In this document: piece after piece, positions 49,871-60,614 of the stretch
Position numbering within the stretch: the stretch's first letter is position 1
How the letters are laid out: every line of letters starts with the position of its first letter
Source: Pomphorhynchus laevis
Lineage: Eukaryota > Acanthocephala > Palaeacanthocephala > Echinorhynchida > Pomphorhynchidae
NCBI GenBank assembly: GCA_012934845.2
Contig: WNNJ02001911.1
Coordinates: 62,001 to 126,000, forward strand
Direction: 5' to 3'
DNA: 64,000 nucleotides
Notes under the pieces: generated by a model
The model's database searches: none
The model's input: only the letters and a program-made list of their open reading frames with translations
What the model was told of the DNA's origin: nothing
Translations under genes and position numbers: made by a program

Positions 49871-52800
49871 TGATTTGTTGTTTGAACCGCCTGTTGTATA
49901 TATATAAGAATTTACATATTTAAAGTTATAAATATGTTTTATAAATTAAAATTATTTTTTAATTATTATAAATAATTTATAATATTTATAATTTATTATA
50001 TTAAAATATAATTTAATAATTTTTAAATTATTACGCATTAATTCAAATTATACTCAGTAACTTATTTGTTCTCAAATATTTCCATTGAAACAAAATTTAA
50101 GAGTATAGTTATTAATAAAATTAAATCAGCTAACTGAGTCTACGTATTGTTATATAATTATAAAATAAACAAAACATAATAATGCTAAATCAAAATTTAA
50201 TAATTAAATAATAAAATTAATAATTGTTTTTAGATTTTCTATAATTTAAATCAAGTTAAAAAATAAAAATAAAAAATAAAATTTAAAATAAACGTCATTT
50301 TTATGAATTGACTAATAAATAACAGACGTTGTATCAGAATAAGAATTAGAGGTCATCAGGAGGAACTGCTATGCTATCAGGTTTCGGCCCCTAACTCCTC
50401 TACCCAACATAGCAGCGGGGCCAAATACATGCTAATGATGTATTTCCTCTGAAATAACTATCTAGTATCTTATTCTAATGCAAAGTATATTATTTATTAT
50501 CCATCCATAAAAATTTGCCACTTAAGAGTTTAAATTTATTCTTTATATTATTGTGTTGATTTATATATTTTACTATTTTCTGCTTGATGTTATTTTTATA
50601 GTAACCTAGTTTAAAATATGTATCTATTAAATTATTTAAATGATTTTGAAGAAAGCCAATATCATTACATATTGTTGCAATTCTTAAAATTTCATTATTT
50701 AATGTATTATATTTTATATTATATGGTATGCATGAATGCTCATGCAAAAATATGTTTCTTGTAAATTTAAATATGTCATCTTTACGATATAAATTAATAG
50801 TAGTTTTAGTTAATGTTAATTTAATGTTCATATCTAGATATACACCTTCTTTATCATTAATATTGGTTTTGTTAAGAATAAGGCTTTCTGGATAAATGTG
50901 CTCACTAATTGAATAAAAATTATTAGAATTAAATACACATATATCATCAATGTATCGAAACATATATTTCATATATTTATATTGTTTAGATTTAGTTTTT
51001 ACACAGTTATGAACAAATTCATATTCTATAAAGCTTAAAAACAAGTCAGCTATAATTGGGCTACTATTACCACCCATTGGAACACCTTTTACTTGTCTAA
51101 ATATAGATGTCCCTACTTTTAAATAATTTTGATTTATCAAAATATTTAAGGATTCTATTAATTCAATTTTATCCATATATTTATATTTATTTGATGGTTT
51201 AATTTTTGTTAGATAGGCGTTATAATTATTATAACATATATATGTATATCTTTTTCCGAATATAAGGTTAATTAATTTTACTAACGCTTCTTTAATATCT
51301 ACTAAATCTAGATTTGTATAAAGCGTACTAAAATCGTATGTATTTATATTTTGAAAATTTATTCCTTTTGTCTGTTCTAAAAATTCTTTTGTAGAATTAA
51401 TACTGAAATAGTGTTTTATACCAGTATTAATTTCGATTACCTTGCAATATTTTTTAAAATGTGCTTTAATTACTTTAAGTATTTTATTCATATAGACAGA
51501 AAGTGGTTTTAATGTACATTTAAACGCACTACATATGAACCTAGGTTTTATTGGATTTTTATGTAATTTTGGATTCCAATATAATATAGGTATAGTTTTA
51601 TTATCTAATTCAACCTTTATACCCTTTTTATCCATTATAGAACAGTGACTTGTAATAATTGCTTCAAAACTCAACTCACTACGTTCATATGTTGTATTTA
51701 CATTTAAATCATTAGAATTAACCTCTTTCATTAGTATATCATAATAAAGCTTTTTGCATATGAAGACAAAGTTATTACTAGCTTTATCAATAGTTGTTAT
51801 TATATAGTTATCCTTTAATTTAGTAAGTTCTTTATACATATCTTTATTAATTTTATCTTTCCTTTTATAATTGTTTGTTATTTTCATTTTATTTTTAATT
51901 TTATCAAATATATAATCTTTCCAAATGTTTATCTTAGATATATTCGAGCTTTCACTATTAATCAGCTTAATAAAGTAATCAGTTAAGTTATTATATAACG
52001 AATTGTAAATTTTATTTTTGTCGTTGTTATTTAATCTATATTTATACCCTTTTGATAGCAGCTTTCTTAATTCACAATTCTCAATTAATTCTAGATTATG
52101 GGTACATATATGTTCATTTATTTTATCAAAACTAAGACTTTTACAATTGCATTCTGTTTCCATTATGTTTCTAATATTATCGTTACATATTGATTTTAAT
52201 TCTTTATTATAATTACAAATTTTTCGTCCTAATGGTGGTAGGAGTTTATACCTTATTTTAGGAATATATTTACTTAAATCTGACCCTATTATTTCTTTAC
52301 TTTTAGAATTATTTAAAAGTCCGGCTATATTTATGTTATATATACATTTATTAATGAAGTTTATGGTTAATGTATATTTTCTATTGTTATTATTTACATT
52401 TATTGTACGATTATGGTATTTTGTATTACAATAACTGTCTATTATACAACTTTGCATATCATAGTCGTTAATAAATCTTAAATTTATCGAACATATGATA
52501 TCTTTAGAAAAACTTCTTATATCTACACAAAGATCTTTTAGCTTATTACCACTTAAAAGTTGTTTTAATATTTCTAATCGTTCATTTATATACATATCTT
52601 TTTTAATATTTTTAACTCTATTTTTCCTATTCCTTTTATCACCATGACTTCTTGGCTTGCGTTATACCGGATTATTATAATATAGTTGTTTATTATGTAC
52701 TATACTACTTCTGCCAATTCCTTGTACCACGTCATTCAATTCTAATGGGTACATGGAATTAAGAGTTTTAATCCAAACATATTCTCTTTCAAATTGATTT

Positions 52801-55800
52801 TGATTTAATATTGCCTTATTTTCTTCAATATGTTCTAAAATAAATAATTTACAATATCCTATATCATGTCCTATTAATCTCATATGTATATGAAATATAG
52901 TTTGACTATTATGCTGTATATTATATAGTTGTATATTATACAACTTAGCCTAATATTAATTTCACTTAGCCTTATCCATTAATTTCACTTAAACAATAAG
53001 TTTAAATTTAAACAATAAATTTAAATAAAATTAATAGAATATGGAATTTATGAAAGTGATTTATTATTAGCTATTTTGTGAGCTATTGCATTTATTATTA
53101 ATAATTACAAATTAAAATTGGTAAATATTAAATAATATTAAATAATAGATAATAATTAATAAATAATATTATTAATTTTTTAATAATATTATTCAATAAT
53201 ATTAATAAATATTATTGAATATTAATTAATATTAAATATTAAATAATAAATACGTTTTATTAATAAAACACTATAAATATTATTTCAATAACATTTAGGA
53301 TACAATAAGAAAAATTTTCAGCTTACTCTCATTTTATTAAAAAATACCGACACAATTGATATGTTATATAATTAGCAATTAATTAGGAAAATGTGAAAAC
53401 GAAAATATGCAAATTTTAAAATGCCAAACGATACTTTTTAATAAAAGAAGTTATCAAATTATAACATAGTGTTGATGCTCACCACAAAGAAGGCAACATT
53501 CAGTATACTATGTAGCATTTGAATTCAATTCATAACCAGACAATGCAACAGTACCGATGTTTCTAATATATCACGCCACTTTATCGAACAAATTAATGTA
53601 CCTTCGTTCAATAAAGGTACATTAAGGTACATAATCAAGTCTAAAAATCATATACTGATAAATCGTTATGATGAATGAATCCATTAAGACCATGAATGAC
53701 CTCAAAGTGAAACGAATTAATATTTTGTAGCACTCTCTATAGAATATTCTTATTTGTTCAAAATATAACGATCTAAAAATGATCATCTTTTTTCGAAATA
53801 GAAGATAATTAGGAATTGTAGGTAGTACCATTTAATTTAAGTAAAGAGGGTTTCATTTGTGATTGATAAATAAATTTCGATAATGAATTGACTCGCGTCA
53901 TTTCTAAAAATCTATAACGCTCAGTGCTTTCATAATATCGAAGAGTTGATGGAATCAACTAAAAATGAAAATGTACCAATAATTCAAAATCACCAAACTC
54001 GACATTTATCTTCAGCTTGATAAGTCTCCATCTAAAACCGCATGTTGTATTAATAATAGTGCAGATGTTATGTTTTTAACATCATTTTGCTTAGGAAGAT
54101 TTTTGCTCCACTGAATATCAACAGTTGCAAATAAAGTACAATAGTCGACATAGTGAACAATAAATTCAAATATGGCTGAATAGATAATAGTATGATAGAT
54201 ATTAGTATGTTCTTCTCGAATAAATAATAGCATGTTTCCCCTCATTAAGCTTTAATAATGATGGAATGTCGTATGTTTTATCAATGAATTAATCCGCGTT
54301 GAATGTGAAAGTAGTATTATACACTATATTATCCACTTTATTATATATTGATATCATTTGTCACCAAGAAAAATGAGCTATCCCACAAATCGAAAAATAT
54401 GATAATGATATTAATCAACCATGTGATATGTATCGTTCGAGTATGTGTTCAGGGAATTATGTAAAGGCAATTCGATGACCTTCTTATGGAATTACTTACA
54501 CAAAATTGTTTGTTTGGACTCTTTGACATTATTTTTTGTAAAAAACGAATTGGTAGATGAATTTAGTAAAGCAAGCGAACACATTTTTAACTTTTTAACT
54601 GATTAGAATGCGAATGTCATTCTAAAGCGAATAGCAACCAAGCAAGCAAGAATGTGCAGGATTATCAACAAACGATACGAGATTTGCGTATCACATTAAG
54701 TCTCAAATTAACGAAAGTGGCTGCATTGTGCATACGAGCTTTTCAACGAGCAACAAATTGAAGAATTTCAAGCTGTCATTCTTTATTGACAGCTTATTTA
54801 AATCAGATGTTAATATCTTTTTGTAAGTTGAGTTCTTCTCAGCTTTTAGGAATACACATGGATTCACCAAGTGTAGGATTTTCTAATCGTAAAGCTGTAG
54901 TTCTGATCGCCTCTACAGACGTGATAAAGCTAGTAAGATATCTAAGTCCATTGCCAATTGATTGTTGTTCAATAACGATATCAGCATCGGAAAAGGCTCA
55001 TACATGCCAAACCTTTGCATCATGCATCAAATCTTTATGGGACTGTTTCGATTAGTCTACATTGGGTAAACGTAAATCATGCAGCAACGACACAGAAGGG
55101 TTTTTGTATGACAATCCAAAAACACCGATTGCTTCGAAGGTAATGTCTTCTTCCTAAAAGTTTGTAATAACTTACTAATCAATCAAAATACACTTTTGAC
55201 CTGCACTAGACATTATTACAAACATCTTATTAATTTTGTAAATAAATACAGATTTTGTTCAGAAAACAACCACAAACTATCAAGAAAAACATAACAAGTT
55301 GGAAAAACAGAGATCAAGGAACGTATTTCTTTCTTCCTGTTTGTTCGTATTATGACTTTATTTCAATCTTCTACTTCTTCAAGTCTTCCGGTTTAAGGTC
55401 CATATAGAGATCTAAACCCCCAGGCCACACCAGCGCGCAGCCTTCCGTCTGAAACATTCGGGGTCTCTCACACCTTAAGAGTTTAGTCGAGGTGAACTAT
55501 GGTCGGTAATCTCGAGGTGAGGAGCTTGACAAGCCTTAGTCTTCGCTCTGGGGGAACGTCCTCTAGATAAGAAGACTAATCCAAAGATAACCCAAGTACC
55601 CGAAGGCGTACTTGGGTTATCTCTGGAATAGTCTTCTTAGTCTTCAAGTACCCTAAGGCGTACTTGGGTTTACCCATTTAATAACAGTTGTTGGGCTCGT
55701 TTTAGATCCCACCCAGTTCTCTTAAGGATACGTTTAAGTTTATCCAAAAACAGTCAAGAAAAACCGCCACAGCAAGCTGATGACTGTTATCATGGCAAAA

Positions 55801-58278
55801 CTGATGCACTTAATCAATAGCTGAATATACCAAGCGCCCTTTGACAAACCCATGAAAACTCGGCTTGATTAAGTTACGCCTACTTAAATGATCGCTGATT
55901 CTACTCTTAAACGTTTTTTGTAAATATAGATCAGGGAATTTTGAATCGAAATGAGCCGCAGGTCTTTATGGCGTGAAACCGATTTTTTCTTAGGTAAAAA
56001 TATACGTCGGCTAATATTGATGCCACCTACATCGCATGGTAAGCTAAAAGCATTGTGACGGCCACTTCTCTTCTTTGATCTGCTGTCAAAAGTTGACAAA
56101 CTCGAGAAGAGAGTATAGCGACGGATTTGGAGGTCCCGGAAAGTGGGCCCCAGTAGTTAATGATATCCGTAACGGATAAGTCTCTGCTTCTGAAGTCACA
56201 CCAAGGCGGGATTGGCTGGGGAGAAAGCGTGGCTCAATAATTATGTAAGGATAGTGTCTCCTCCAACACTTTATCAAGGCATACACTGCTAATCCAATAT
56301 AATGTCGCCTTCCGCCATCAGACAAACTTCTCATTCTTGAATATCTTCCAGAAGTATGCCTGAGATGGACTAAGACGAGGAATACTCGCCATGTCCCTAC
56401 TAAGCTAGAGTCTAAATCTAGAACTCCTGTATTTATTAGAGAGAACCTGCCTGAAGGATGTAGAGAAATTGGGTAAGTGTAGTATTTCTGCAAGGACCTT
56501 GAGTTTTGTTGGAGTGTGACTGTAAATGCGACCTTTACAGGTAGTCGAAAGTATACCGATAGCTTGCGAAAAAACGTAAGAATTAAATTCGGTCAAGCTC
56601 TCATTGCCAATCATGGGGAAGAGTTGGATAGCTGCCTGAAAGGCAACTCTAATAAGGTCAATGTAAAACCTCCTTCTAAGGAACGTATCTTCCTCAAGCC
56701 GCCAGCGTATTAGGTCATGAGAGGTGGTCAGCTGTTGGCGCGACTACTCAGTGCAGATGGGTTTTAACAACCACATTTTATGTAGCAATAAAATATCGAA
56801 GATTGAATTTGTTGTAGAGCAATGAAATGTAGGGTAGATTGATTTGTATAAGATAAACGTTCCTAGATCTGCACTTTCATTGTAGAGCAATGAAATGTAG
56901 GGTAGATTGATTTGTATAAGATAAACGTTCCTAGATCTGCAAAGTGCTGCATTGATCCAACGACCAGTTTTGTCGTTGAAATCGCCAAGTAACATGTCGT
57001 AGCCGCTACATAAAATACGATCCAGGAGATCACGATTCTTGTGAATCTCCGCCGGCCAGATGTAGACATTGGATGGGCTGATGCGTTTACCGTTTTTGAC
57101 AAGTGCTATAACTAAACAAGACATGGTTGGACACAAGAAGTTTATTAAGACAGGGGACCTTAAGGAGCATTTAACAATGTTTAAAATACCATTGTCCTAA
57201 ATATTTTTAAGACCTTAAGACAGTGGGGTTATGTACGGAGTTAAGTGGTCTTAAGGCCTTATCAATTTCTTAAGACCTTAATAATTATATACCCTTGTTC
57301 TTTGAGATTTTTTGGGAAGTAGTCAGAATAAGTAGTTAGTAGGTCTGAAGATACAAAAGAGATTTTAATCTCCCCTGGAAAAAGTTTTACTTTGTTGAAA
57401 AGAACTCTGTTCTTGTAAATTTCAGCGAAATCTCGTAAAAATGTATTGTATAATTGATCTTTAGCTATAGGTTTCGTAGGTTTAATGATGATTAAGTTCT
57501 TCATTTTCGGGATGGGAGAGTACCTCCCATCATTTGATGAACATAAAACGTTACTGACCCTAGTAGTTGAAGTAATCGTTGTAGAAGAATCAAAACTCAC
57601 CATTTTCTCTCCTTGGAAATTGTGAAAATTTGCATTAGAAATTGTAACCTTTGAAGGCTCCGACTGCATGTTTTATTGAATACCGTGAAAATGAAACGAT
57701 TTGACAAGAGTAATGAATTTCGTCACATTTCGTTAAATTTAAGTTGGGAGCAGAGCAAAGAAACAACAGCAAATTCTTGCATCAAAATATCGTCTTAACA
57801 TATAAAAGATTTCCAAGTGAGCATGAATTTACGGGATATGCATATAAAGATTATCTGTTAAATTCAAAGGATATTCAATGTTCAAAATCGATCAACCGAG
57901 CTAGCTTATCCAATATTTGCTGTATGATTAATTCTTATGGTTGAATACTTGTATCTTTTGGATAAAATGCGATAAAACCTTTAGCCACTGTTCTAATTAA
58001 TTAATGTAAAGTGCATCATTGTTTTTGTTTCCTTTCTGCATTCGTATTCCAGATATATGTGGTATATGTGTCTATTTTTGAAACAATTAGATTGACATGA
58101 ATCAATATTTAAGTTAATAAATTCCTATTAACCTGACTTGGAACAATTCCTTTTCCGGAATTTAGCTTATCGTCAGCCGGTGGATCCTCATTTATGTGAT
58201 TCTTCAGTAAAGTCACAGGGCGTTTAAGCGCAAACATACTTCGTCGCACTGGTATCTGCAGATCACTGGGATCCATTT
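40026..58278 (-). CDS. MBD3: Methyl-CpG-binding protein MBD2/3 homologue, C-terminal part, four exons
   Basis: NuRD-complex subunit. Exons on the - strand: 58278-58133, 49686-49584, 49385-49291, 40157-40026 (stop TAA). All have AG acceptors and GT donors, and the phases join exactly. The product aligns in order with vertebrate MBD3: DLQIPVRRSMFALKRPVT (MBD3 has LPVRQTASIFKQPVT), QMLWEKRL (QLFWEKKL), SSLHQNWHHHAIVGQFN (SALHTSTMPITGQLS), NQPLMKCLIVSDNDIAQQED (TQPLCKAFMVTDEDIRKQEE), and the coiled coil that binds p66/GATAD2 (VVRKLRENLAAQLEIM). The loop between WEK and SSLH is shorter than in vertebrates. Exon 1 here starts with two bases of a split codon; the MBD domain should be in an upstream exon that I could not find before 64000. 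The 8.4 kb and 9.1 kb introns are full of PLEs, LINEs and MITEs. Confidence 0.9.
40084..41590. repeat. Segmental duplication, copy 2 (source-like, in the MBD2/3 last intron and exon)
   Basis: Counterpart of 12334-13845. Here the exon part is complete and continuous with the stop codon, so this is probably the original location. Confidence 0.9.
41055..41175 (+). repeat. 13-bp minisatellite TAAGGACGCTAAA, nine units
   Basis: One more unit than the copy at 13305. Lies in the last MBD2/3 intron. Confidence 0.95.
42030..42145 (+). mobile_element. Partial MITE (same family as 50297-50517)
   Basis: ATTAAATAACATACGATGTA, then AAGAATAAGGATTAGAGGTC and GCTGCTATGTTATTAGG match the left half of the 50 kb copy; the right half is lost or unrecognisable. 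Confidence 0.65.
42146..43230. other. MBD2/3 intron DNA, partly less AT-rich
   Basis: 42770-43110 is richer in G+C than its surroundings but has no coding frame, tRNA-like fold or known repeat that I can identify. The remainder is AT-rich. Confidence 0.4.
43231..43279 (-). ncRNA. Decayed hammerhead-like motif with strong stem I
   Basis: On the - strand: TTTGTTTC, CGATGA, then T, a hairpin built from GCTGGCAGC or GATGC-TGGCA-GCATC, TAGCAAAATATA, then GAAACAAA. Stem I pairs over eight bases (TTTGTTTC/GAAACAAA). The boxes are degraded (CGATGA lacks the U; AAAA replaces GAAA), so it is a fossil of the family. Confidence 0.4.
43625..45240 (-). mobile_element. Tandem array of the 3' end of a Naiad-like PLE, about 453-bp unit, 3.5 copies
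   Basis: The start of the MNIKLTLTKT peptide recurs at 43853, 44305, 44759 and 45211 (spacings 452, 454, 452). Each unit encodes the last about 150 codons of the RT protein seen intact at 50.5-52.6 kb, joined head-to-tail so that the C-terminus (KFKLFQNSFIKRVNN) runs into the mid-RT stretch NNFYSISQQIYPES. The units are almost identical, so the array is recent or homogenised. It sits in the last MBD2/3 intron, in the same orientation as the gene. Confidence 0.9.
45395..45440 (-). ncRNA. Decayed hammerhead-like motif
   Basis: On the - strand: CTGAAGA, TGG, a TAGTA-GT-TACTA hairpin, GTAAAATATCAAAATAATTT. Box 1 and the downstream AAAATATC are as at 38.2 kb; box 2 lacks its G and stem I no longer pairs. 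Confidence 0.35.
45610..46010 (-). mobile_element. Decayed Naiad-like PLE fragment (mid-RT)
   Basis: Matches the 50.8-51.4 kb part of the intact-looking copy with many substitutions and small gaps. Only weak coding remains. Confidence 0.75.
46084..46514. mobile_element. Foldback/MITE with about 160-bp inverted ends, inserted in the PLE fossil
   Basis: The left end CAGTTTGGCAGCCACAAAA and right end (inverse) CAGTTAGACAGCCACAAAA start long inverted repeats that continue through ACTAGTACCGTTT, TCATTGTTTTGACT and GCAGTACGAGG. The arms differ by about one base in six to eight by eye, so it is not young. PLE sequence lies on both sides. The transposon superfamily and target duplication are not clear. 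Confidence 0.8.
46515..47900 (-). mobile_element. Decayed Naiad-like PLE, N-terminal half of RT, rearranged
   Basis: Pieces correspond to 51590-51700, then 51430-51900, then 51880-52190 of the 50-53 kb copy, with local reiteration of the CCAAATGTTTATCTTTGATG segment between 47160 and 47620. One open stretch (47144-46815) keeps TIDKTSNNFVFICKKLY. Many breaks. Confidence 0.8.
48442..48552 (-). pseudogene. Duplicate of an MBD2/3 internal exon
   Basis: Shares about 105 bases with the real exon at 49291-49385, including its donor (ATGAAG then GTATTG), with about four differences. The acceptor side differs: the AG directly before TTTCC in the real exon is absent here. The nearest upstream AG (CTCAG) leaves a phase that does not fit the preceding exon and would create a stop. 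It is therefore probably skipped. Confidence 0.8.
49805..49866. repeat. (AT)n microsatellite
   Basis: AT repeats followed by GAGTGATTTGTTGTTTGAAC and CGCCTGTTGTATATATA. The latter recalls the GTCGTTTGATACTGCCGCCT next to the (AT)n at 30 kb, so a PLE end remnant is possible. Confidence 0.9.
50297..50517 (+). mobile_element. MITE-like palindromic-ended element
   Basis: The ends are inverted repeats of about 48 bases (ATTTTTATG-A-TGA-TAATAAATAA...AGAATAAG). The interior has GGATTAGAGG-like, CTGCTATGCTATCAGG and TTTCGGCCCC segments shared with 34660-34857 and 42030-42145. It abuts the 3' end of the Naiad-like ORF and provides its last residues (GKFLWMDNK) and stop. Confidence 0.8.
50518..52945 (-). 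mobile_element. Naiad-like Penelope element: GIY-YIG part upstream of RT
   Basis: The main frame (52595-50490) encodes a PLE reverse transcriptase: TTIDKASNNFVFICKK, IPILYWNPKLHKNP, NTYDFSTLYTNLDL, VKGVPMGGNSSPIIADLFLS, MFRYIDDICVFN. A CNCKS...HICTH Cys/His cluster lies near residue 150. Upstream, 52943-52662 encodes the C-terminal half of a GIY-YIG endonuclease (LFILEHIEENK, FEREYVWIKTLNSMYPLELN, DVVQGIG), followed by a basic RKPRSHGDKRNRKNR linker. An N-terminal endonuclease is the permuted order described for Naiad/Chlamys PLEs. The 5' end is truncated inside the endonuclease, the coding region is interrupted at least once, and the 3' end is replaced by a MITE. Confidence 0.88.
52946..54600. 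other. MBD2/3 intron DNA, mostly unassigned
   Basis: 52980-53300 is AT-rich with ATTAATAATATT repeats. A 77-codon - strand frame (54245-54012, including DIQWSKNLPKQNDVKN) has balanced amino-acid use and might be a remnant of a transposase or host gene, but I cannot identify it. Confidence 0.4.
54600..55075 (-). pseudogene. Possible transposase remnant (hAT-like?), unproven
   Basis: On the - strand a frame interrupted by a few stops reads SHKDLMHDAKVWHV, SIGNGLRYLTSFITSVEAIR and LRLENPTLGESMCIP. The layout (a long helix ending near PT) is reminiscent of the middle of hAT-type transposases, but there is no diagnostic motif. It could equally be another repeat-encoded protein. Confidence 0.3.
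55400..57690 (-). mobile_element. LINE copy E (Jockey/CR1-like), RT largely missing
   Basis: On the - strand: an ORF1-like frame (57669-57262) with no clear motif, then an apurinic-type endonuclease (57136-56744) with YDMLLGDFNDKTGRW, YISLLYN and the DILLLHKMWLLKPICTE motif. A linker (RWRLEEDTFLRRRF, SLTEFNSYVFSQAIG) follows to about 56500, then a 3' region (56493-55400). Too little space remains for an RT, so an internal deletion is likely. A 62-bp tandem duplication lies in the endonuclease (56822-56945). The 3' part (CGAGGTGAACTATGGTCGGT, AAGCCTTAGTCTTCGCTCTG) matches 63330-63430, so E and F are one family. GTACTTGGGTT hairpins near 55590-55670 mark the tail. Confidence 0.82.
57745..58132. 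other. MBD2/3 intron next to exon 58278-58133
   Basis: No element recognised; an open frame on the + strand here shows no family features. Confidence 0.4.
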
Positions 58279-58980
58279 CTGAAAAATAAAAAGACATGTA
58301 ATTACGTAAATCCAAGCAGAATAAAAATAAAAGTATTGACTTTAGACTTAAAAAAACAGATAATTCAATAGAAAACTAAATGTTTTAAAAGACATTTGTC
58401 GTTAATATTAATGTTTTTATTGTGAGCAGGATCAACAAGACATTAATTTATCTTTTAAATAAATTAGTATTATGATTTTCTGTAACATTAATTCTTTTAC
58501 TAGTTTCCAAACTTGCAAATAACTTTACAAATCAAATATGTAATTTTTAATTTCATCTAAGCTAAGCAATTTTCTAGTCAACAAATAAATTAACGAATAA
58601 CTGAATTATTGACCCATATCTCTGACTCAAAAGCACCATGATTACGACACTTTTGCATTTTTATTTTTCTTGTGTTTGTAGCATTGAAAAAGCGCCTTAA
58701 TCCAACCATTTAGAATTAAATGTTTTTAATCCTAAATATATATTTTTTTAAATCAATTTTTGAGGTTTTTTAATATAACAATTTATTTTTATATCAAATT
58801 TTTTATCTATTTATTCAAATATTAGTGCTTTAGTTTTCTAATGAGTATTTGATACCTTTTTTAAAACTTTTACTCTAATAGTCATGATCTCATAATCATT
58901 ACATGACCAAATATAAATTACATGATCTAATAATCATTCTTTTATGTCAGCTAAACTCGATTATACCCTAATCATAATTA
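58279..58980. other. AT-rich DNA upstream of the MBD2/3 exon, nothing recognised
   Basis: Ends on the 58278 side with a good polypyrimidine-AG acceptor for the - strand (TTTTATTTTTCAG). I found no MBD-domain exon here. Confidence 0.5.
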
Positions 58981-58984
58981 GTTT

Positions 58985-59260
58985 ACAGGTAAACGTAGAA
59001 AAATTCGATAGCAGAATCGCACTTTTTGAACGTAATGATATGCAATGCCAGTTTAAGTACTTATTCTGAAGACCATTTTTATTTTAAAAGTCAAAAAGAT
59101 ACAACGATATTGTCGTTTAGGAATCTCAATTTATTACTTAAATATAAACTTTTCTATTCAACAAGCGTCAAGTCCTCACTAAATAATCAAACCCCTGAGA
59201 TCCAAAAGCAAATATACCGCAAGTTTACTTCTCTTTATCTGAAAAAAGGGGCAAAGTAAC
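58985..59260 (+). other. Possible coding remnant or exon, unassigned
   Basis: After TTTACAG the + strand reads VNVEKFDSRIALFERNDMQC then FKYLF and a stop. A second overlapping frame (59026-59259) reads on in another phase. Amino-acid use is plausible for coding, but no family is recognised. Confidence 0.25.
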
Positions 59261-59629
59261 AAAGATATGCTATTTAGATTGGAAATAAAAGTTCATATTT
59301 TTGCTTTAATAATTAAGTGGTCATAATTAAATTGTACACAAGATCATAAAATTTATTTTATAAAGATCGTGCTAGTTGACTTAGAGCACTAGTCTAGAGA
59401 GTAACGATCAAACGGTTATTTATTTCGACATATTTTTATAAAAGGACATCTGAAACCTGAATTCCGACTGTTGTCACTCGGAAATTGGACATTACAATAA
59501 TACAACCTTCACTCGCGGAGTACGTCAATTGACACTGAAAAGCAATGACAAACATTTACTACCTGGAATTATTTTTATAATCTTTCTGTGACGTATAAAA
59601 AAATAAAAAAGATATTTTTTGTGGCAAAT

Positions 59630-59765
59630 GCGTGCCGGCGCACTATTACATGACCACAACAACAAAAAAATCTAAATCATGTTTCGAAGAGGTGGGTACG
59701 GAGGCGGCATTTGAATGCAATAAAGGAGGGGGCGCGGCGGACGTCGAGTGAAAGTATAGTAGGAC
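59630..59765 (+). other. Small GC-rich island with RGG-like frame
   Basis: An ATG at about 59681 opens MFRRGGYGGGI then a stop; adjacent frames read GGGAADVE and RRGRGGRRVKV. It is a sharp break in composition in AT-rich DNA. It may be the start or a pseudogene fragment of an RGG-type RNA-binding protein gene, or chance. Confidence 0.25.
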
Positions 59766-60144
59766 TTAATGTCCTCGTTCCATATTTAAAGTAATAATCA
59801 ACAAGAAAATTACGTTTAAAAGAGGACATTGATGTTGACATTCAATATGTAGATCGAACAAAATATGACTGACGGTTTTTACTGTGCAATGATAATCATA
59901 GATACATCGACCAGATAACCACATTGCTTGTGAAGTTGGAAACAGAAAAATTAATAAAAAGAGATAAAGTAAAACAGAAAATCAGTTAAAATGTGTCATG
60001 GGTCGTATTTTATTTTTTTTGCAGTTGTTGCGCAGACGACAAATGAAGGCAAGCTGTTTAACGTTTCGTTGATACTGTTACTGATCATAGCACAACTCGT
60101 CTTTGAACGTATTCTACGTTTCAAGGACAGATGATGATTTTAAA

Positions 60145-60400
60145 GAAAAGATGTAGCGATTCAACTATGTAGCGTTGAATCGCGATAGAGACGTCCTGAG
60201 TTTGAATGCGATCCGCACCAGTGTACGGAGTAAGCAGATAACAAGGGTCTAAACGTGAAATGTAGGTCTGGGTTAGCAGCTGATGAGACCCACCCAAGCT
60301 TATTAGTAGCGTTCTGCTGTATTAAAAATAGGAACGAAATACCTGTGAGGATAATATCGTGCCATAATCAGAAGAATTTCAGCTCACATATGCAGTCAAT
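60145..60400 (+). mobile_element. SINE with tRNA-like promoter
   Basis: Same family as 14927-15212. GTAGCGTTGAATCGCGAT, then GTCCTGAGTTTGAATGCGAT (B-box-like), GTACGGAGTAAGCAG, AACGTGAAATGTAGG and a TGGGTT...GACCCA hairpin around TAGCAGCTGATGA; ends AATTTCAGCTCACATATGCA. Confidence 0.75.
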
Positions 60401-60614
60401 TAAATTATAAATTAATTATTTACTCGTATATACAATGAACATAATTTGAAGTGGAAAAAGAGCAACATAAGTTCAGGAACGTAACGTCAGCTTTCATTTT
60501 TTATCACGACCTTAGTATATTTGACCATATTATTAAATAAATGCTTTTATGCCGTGTTTAGTTTACCCAACACCACTATTAATTATAATTTACAAATTGC
60601 ATACAAAAACACTT

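Noticed and set aside
60260-60310. GAAAC followed by CTGATGAG in the SINEs (60.27 kb and 15.05 kb), with GGGTC/GACCC able to pair, as a permuted hammerhead
   Set aside because: Stem I cannot close (the bases next to the cleavage position and next to CTGATGA do not pair in any copy), and a simpler hairpin (TGGGTT with GACCCA) explains the pairing. The 34 kb relatives keep that hairpin but not the core.
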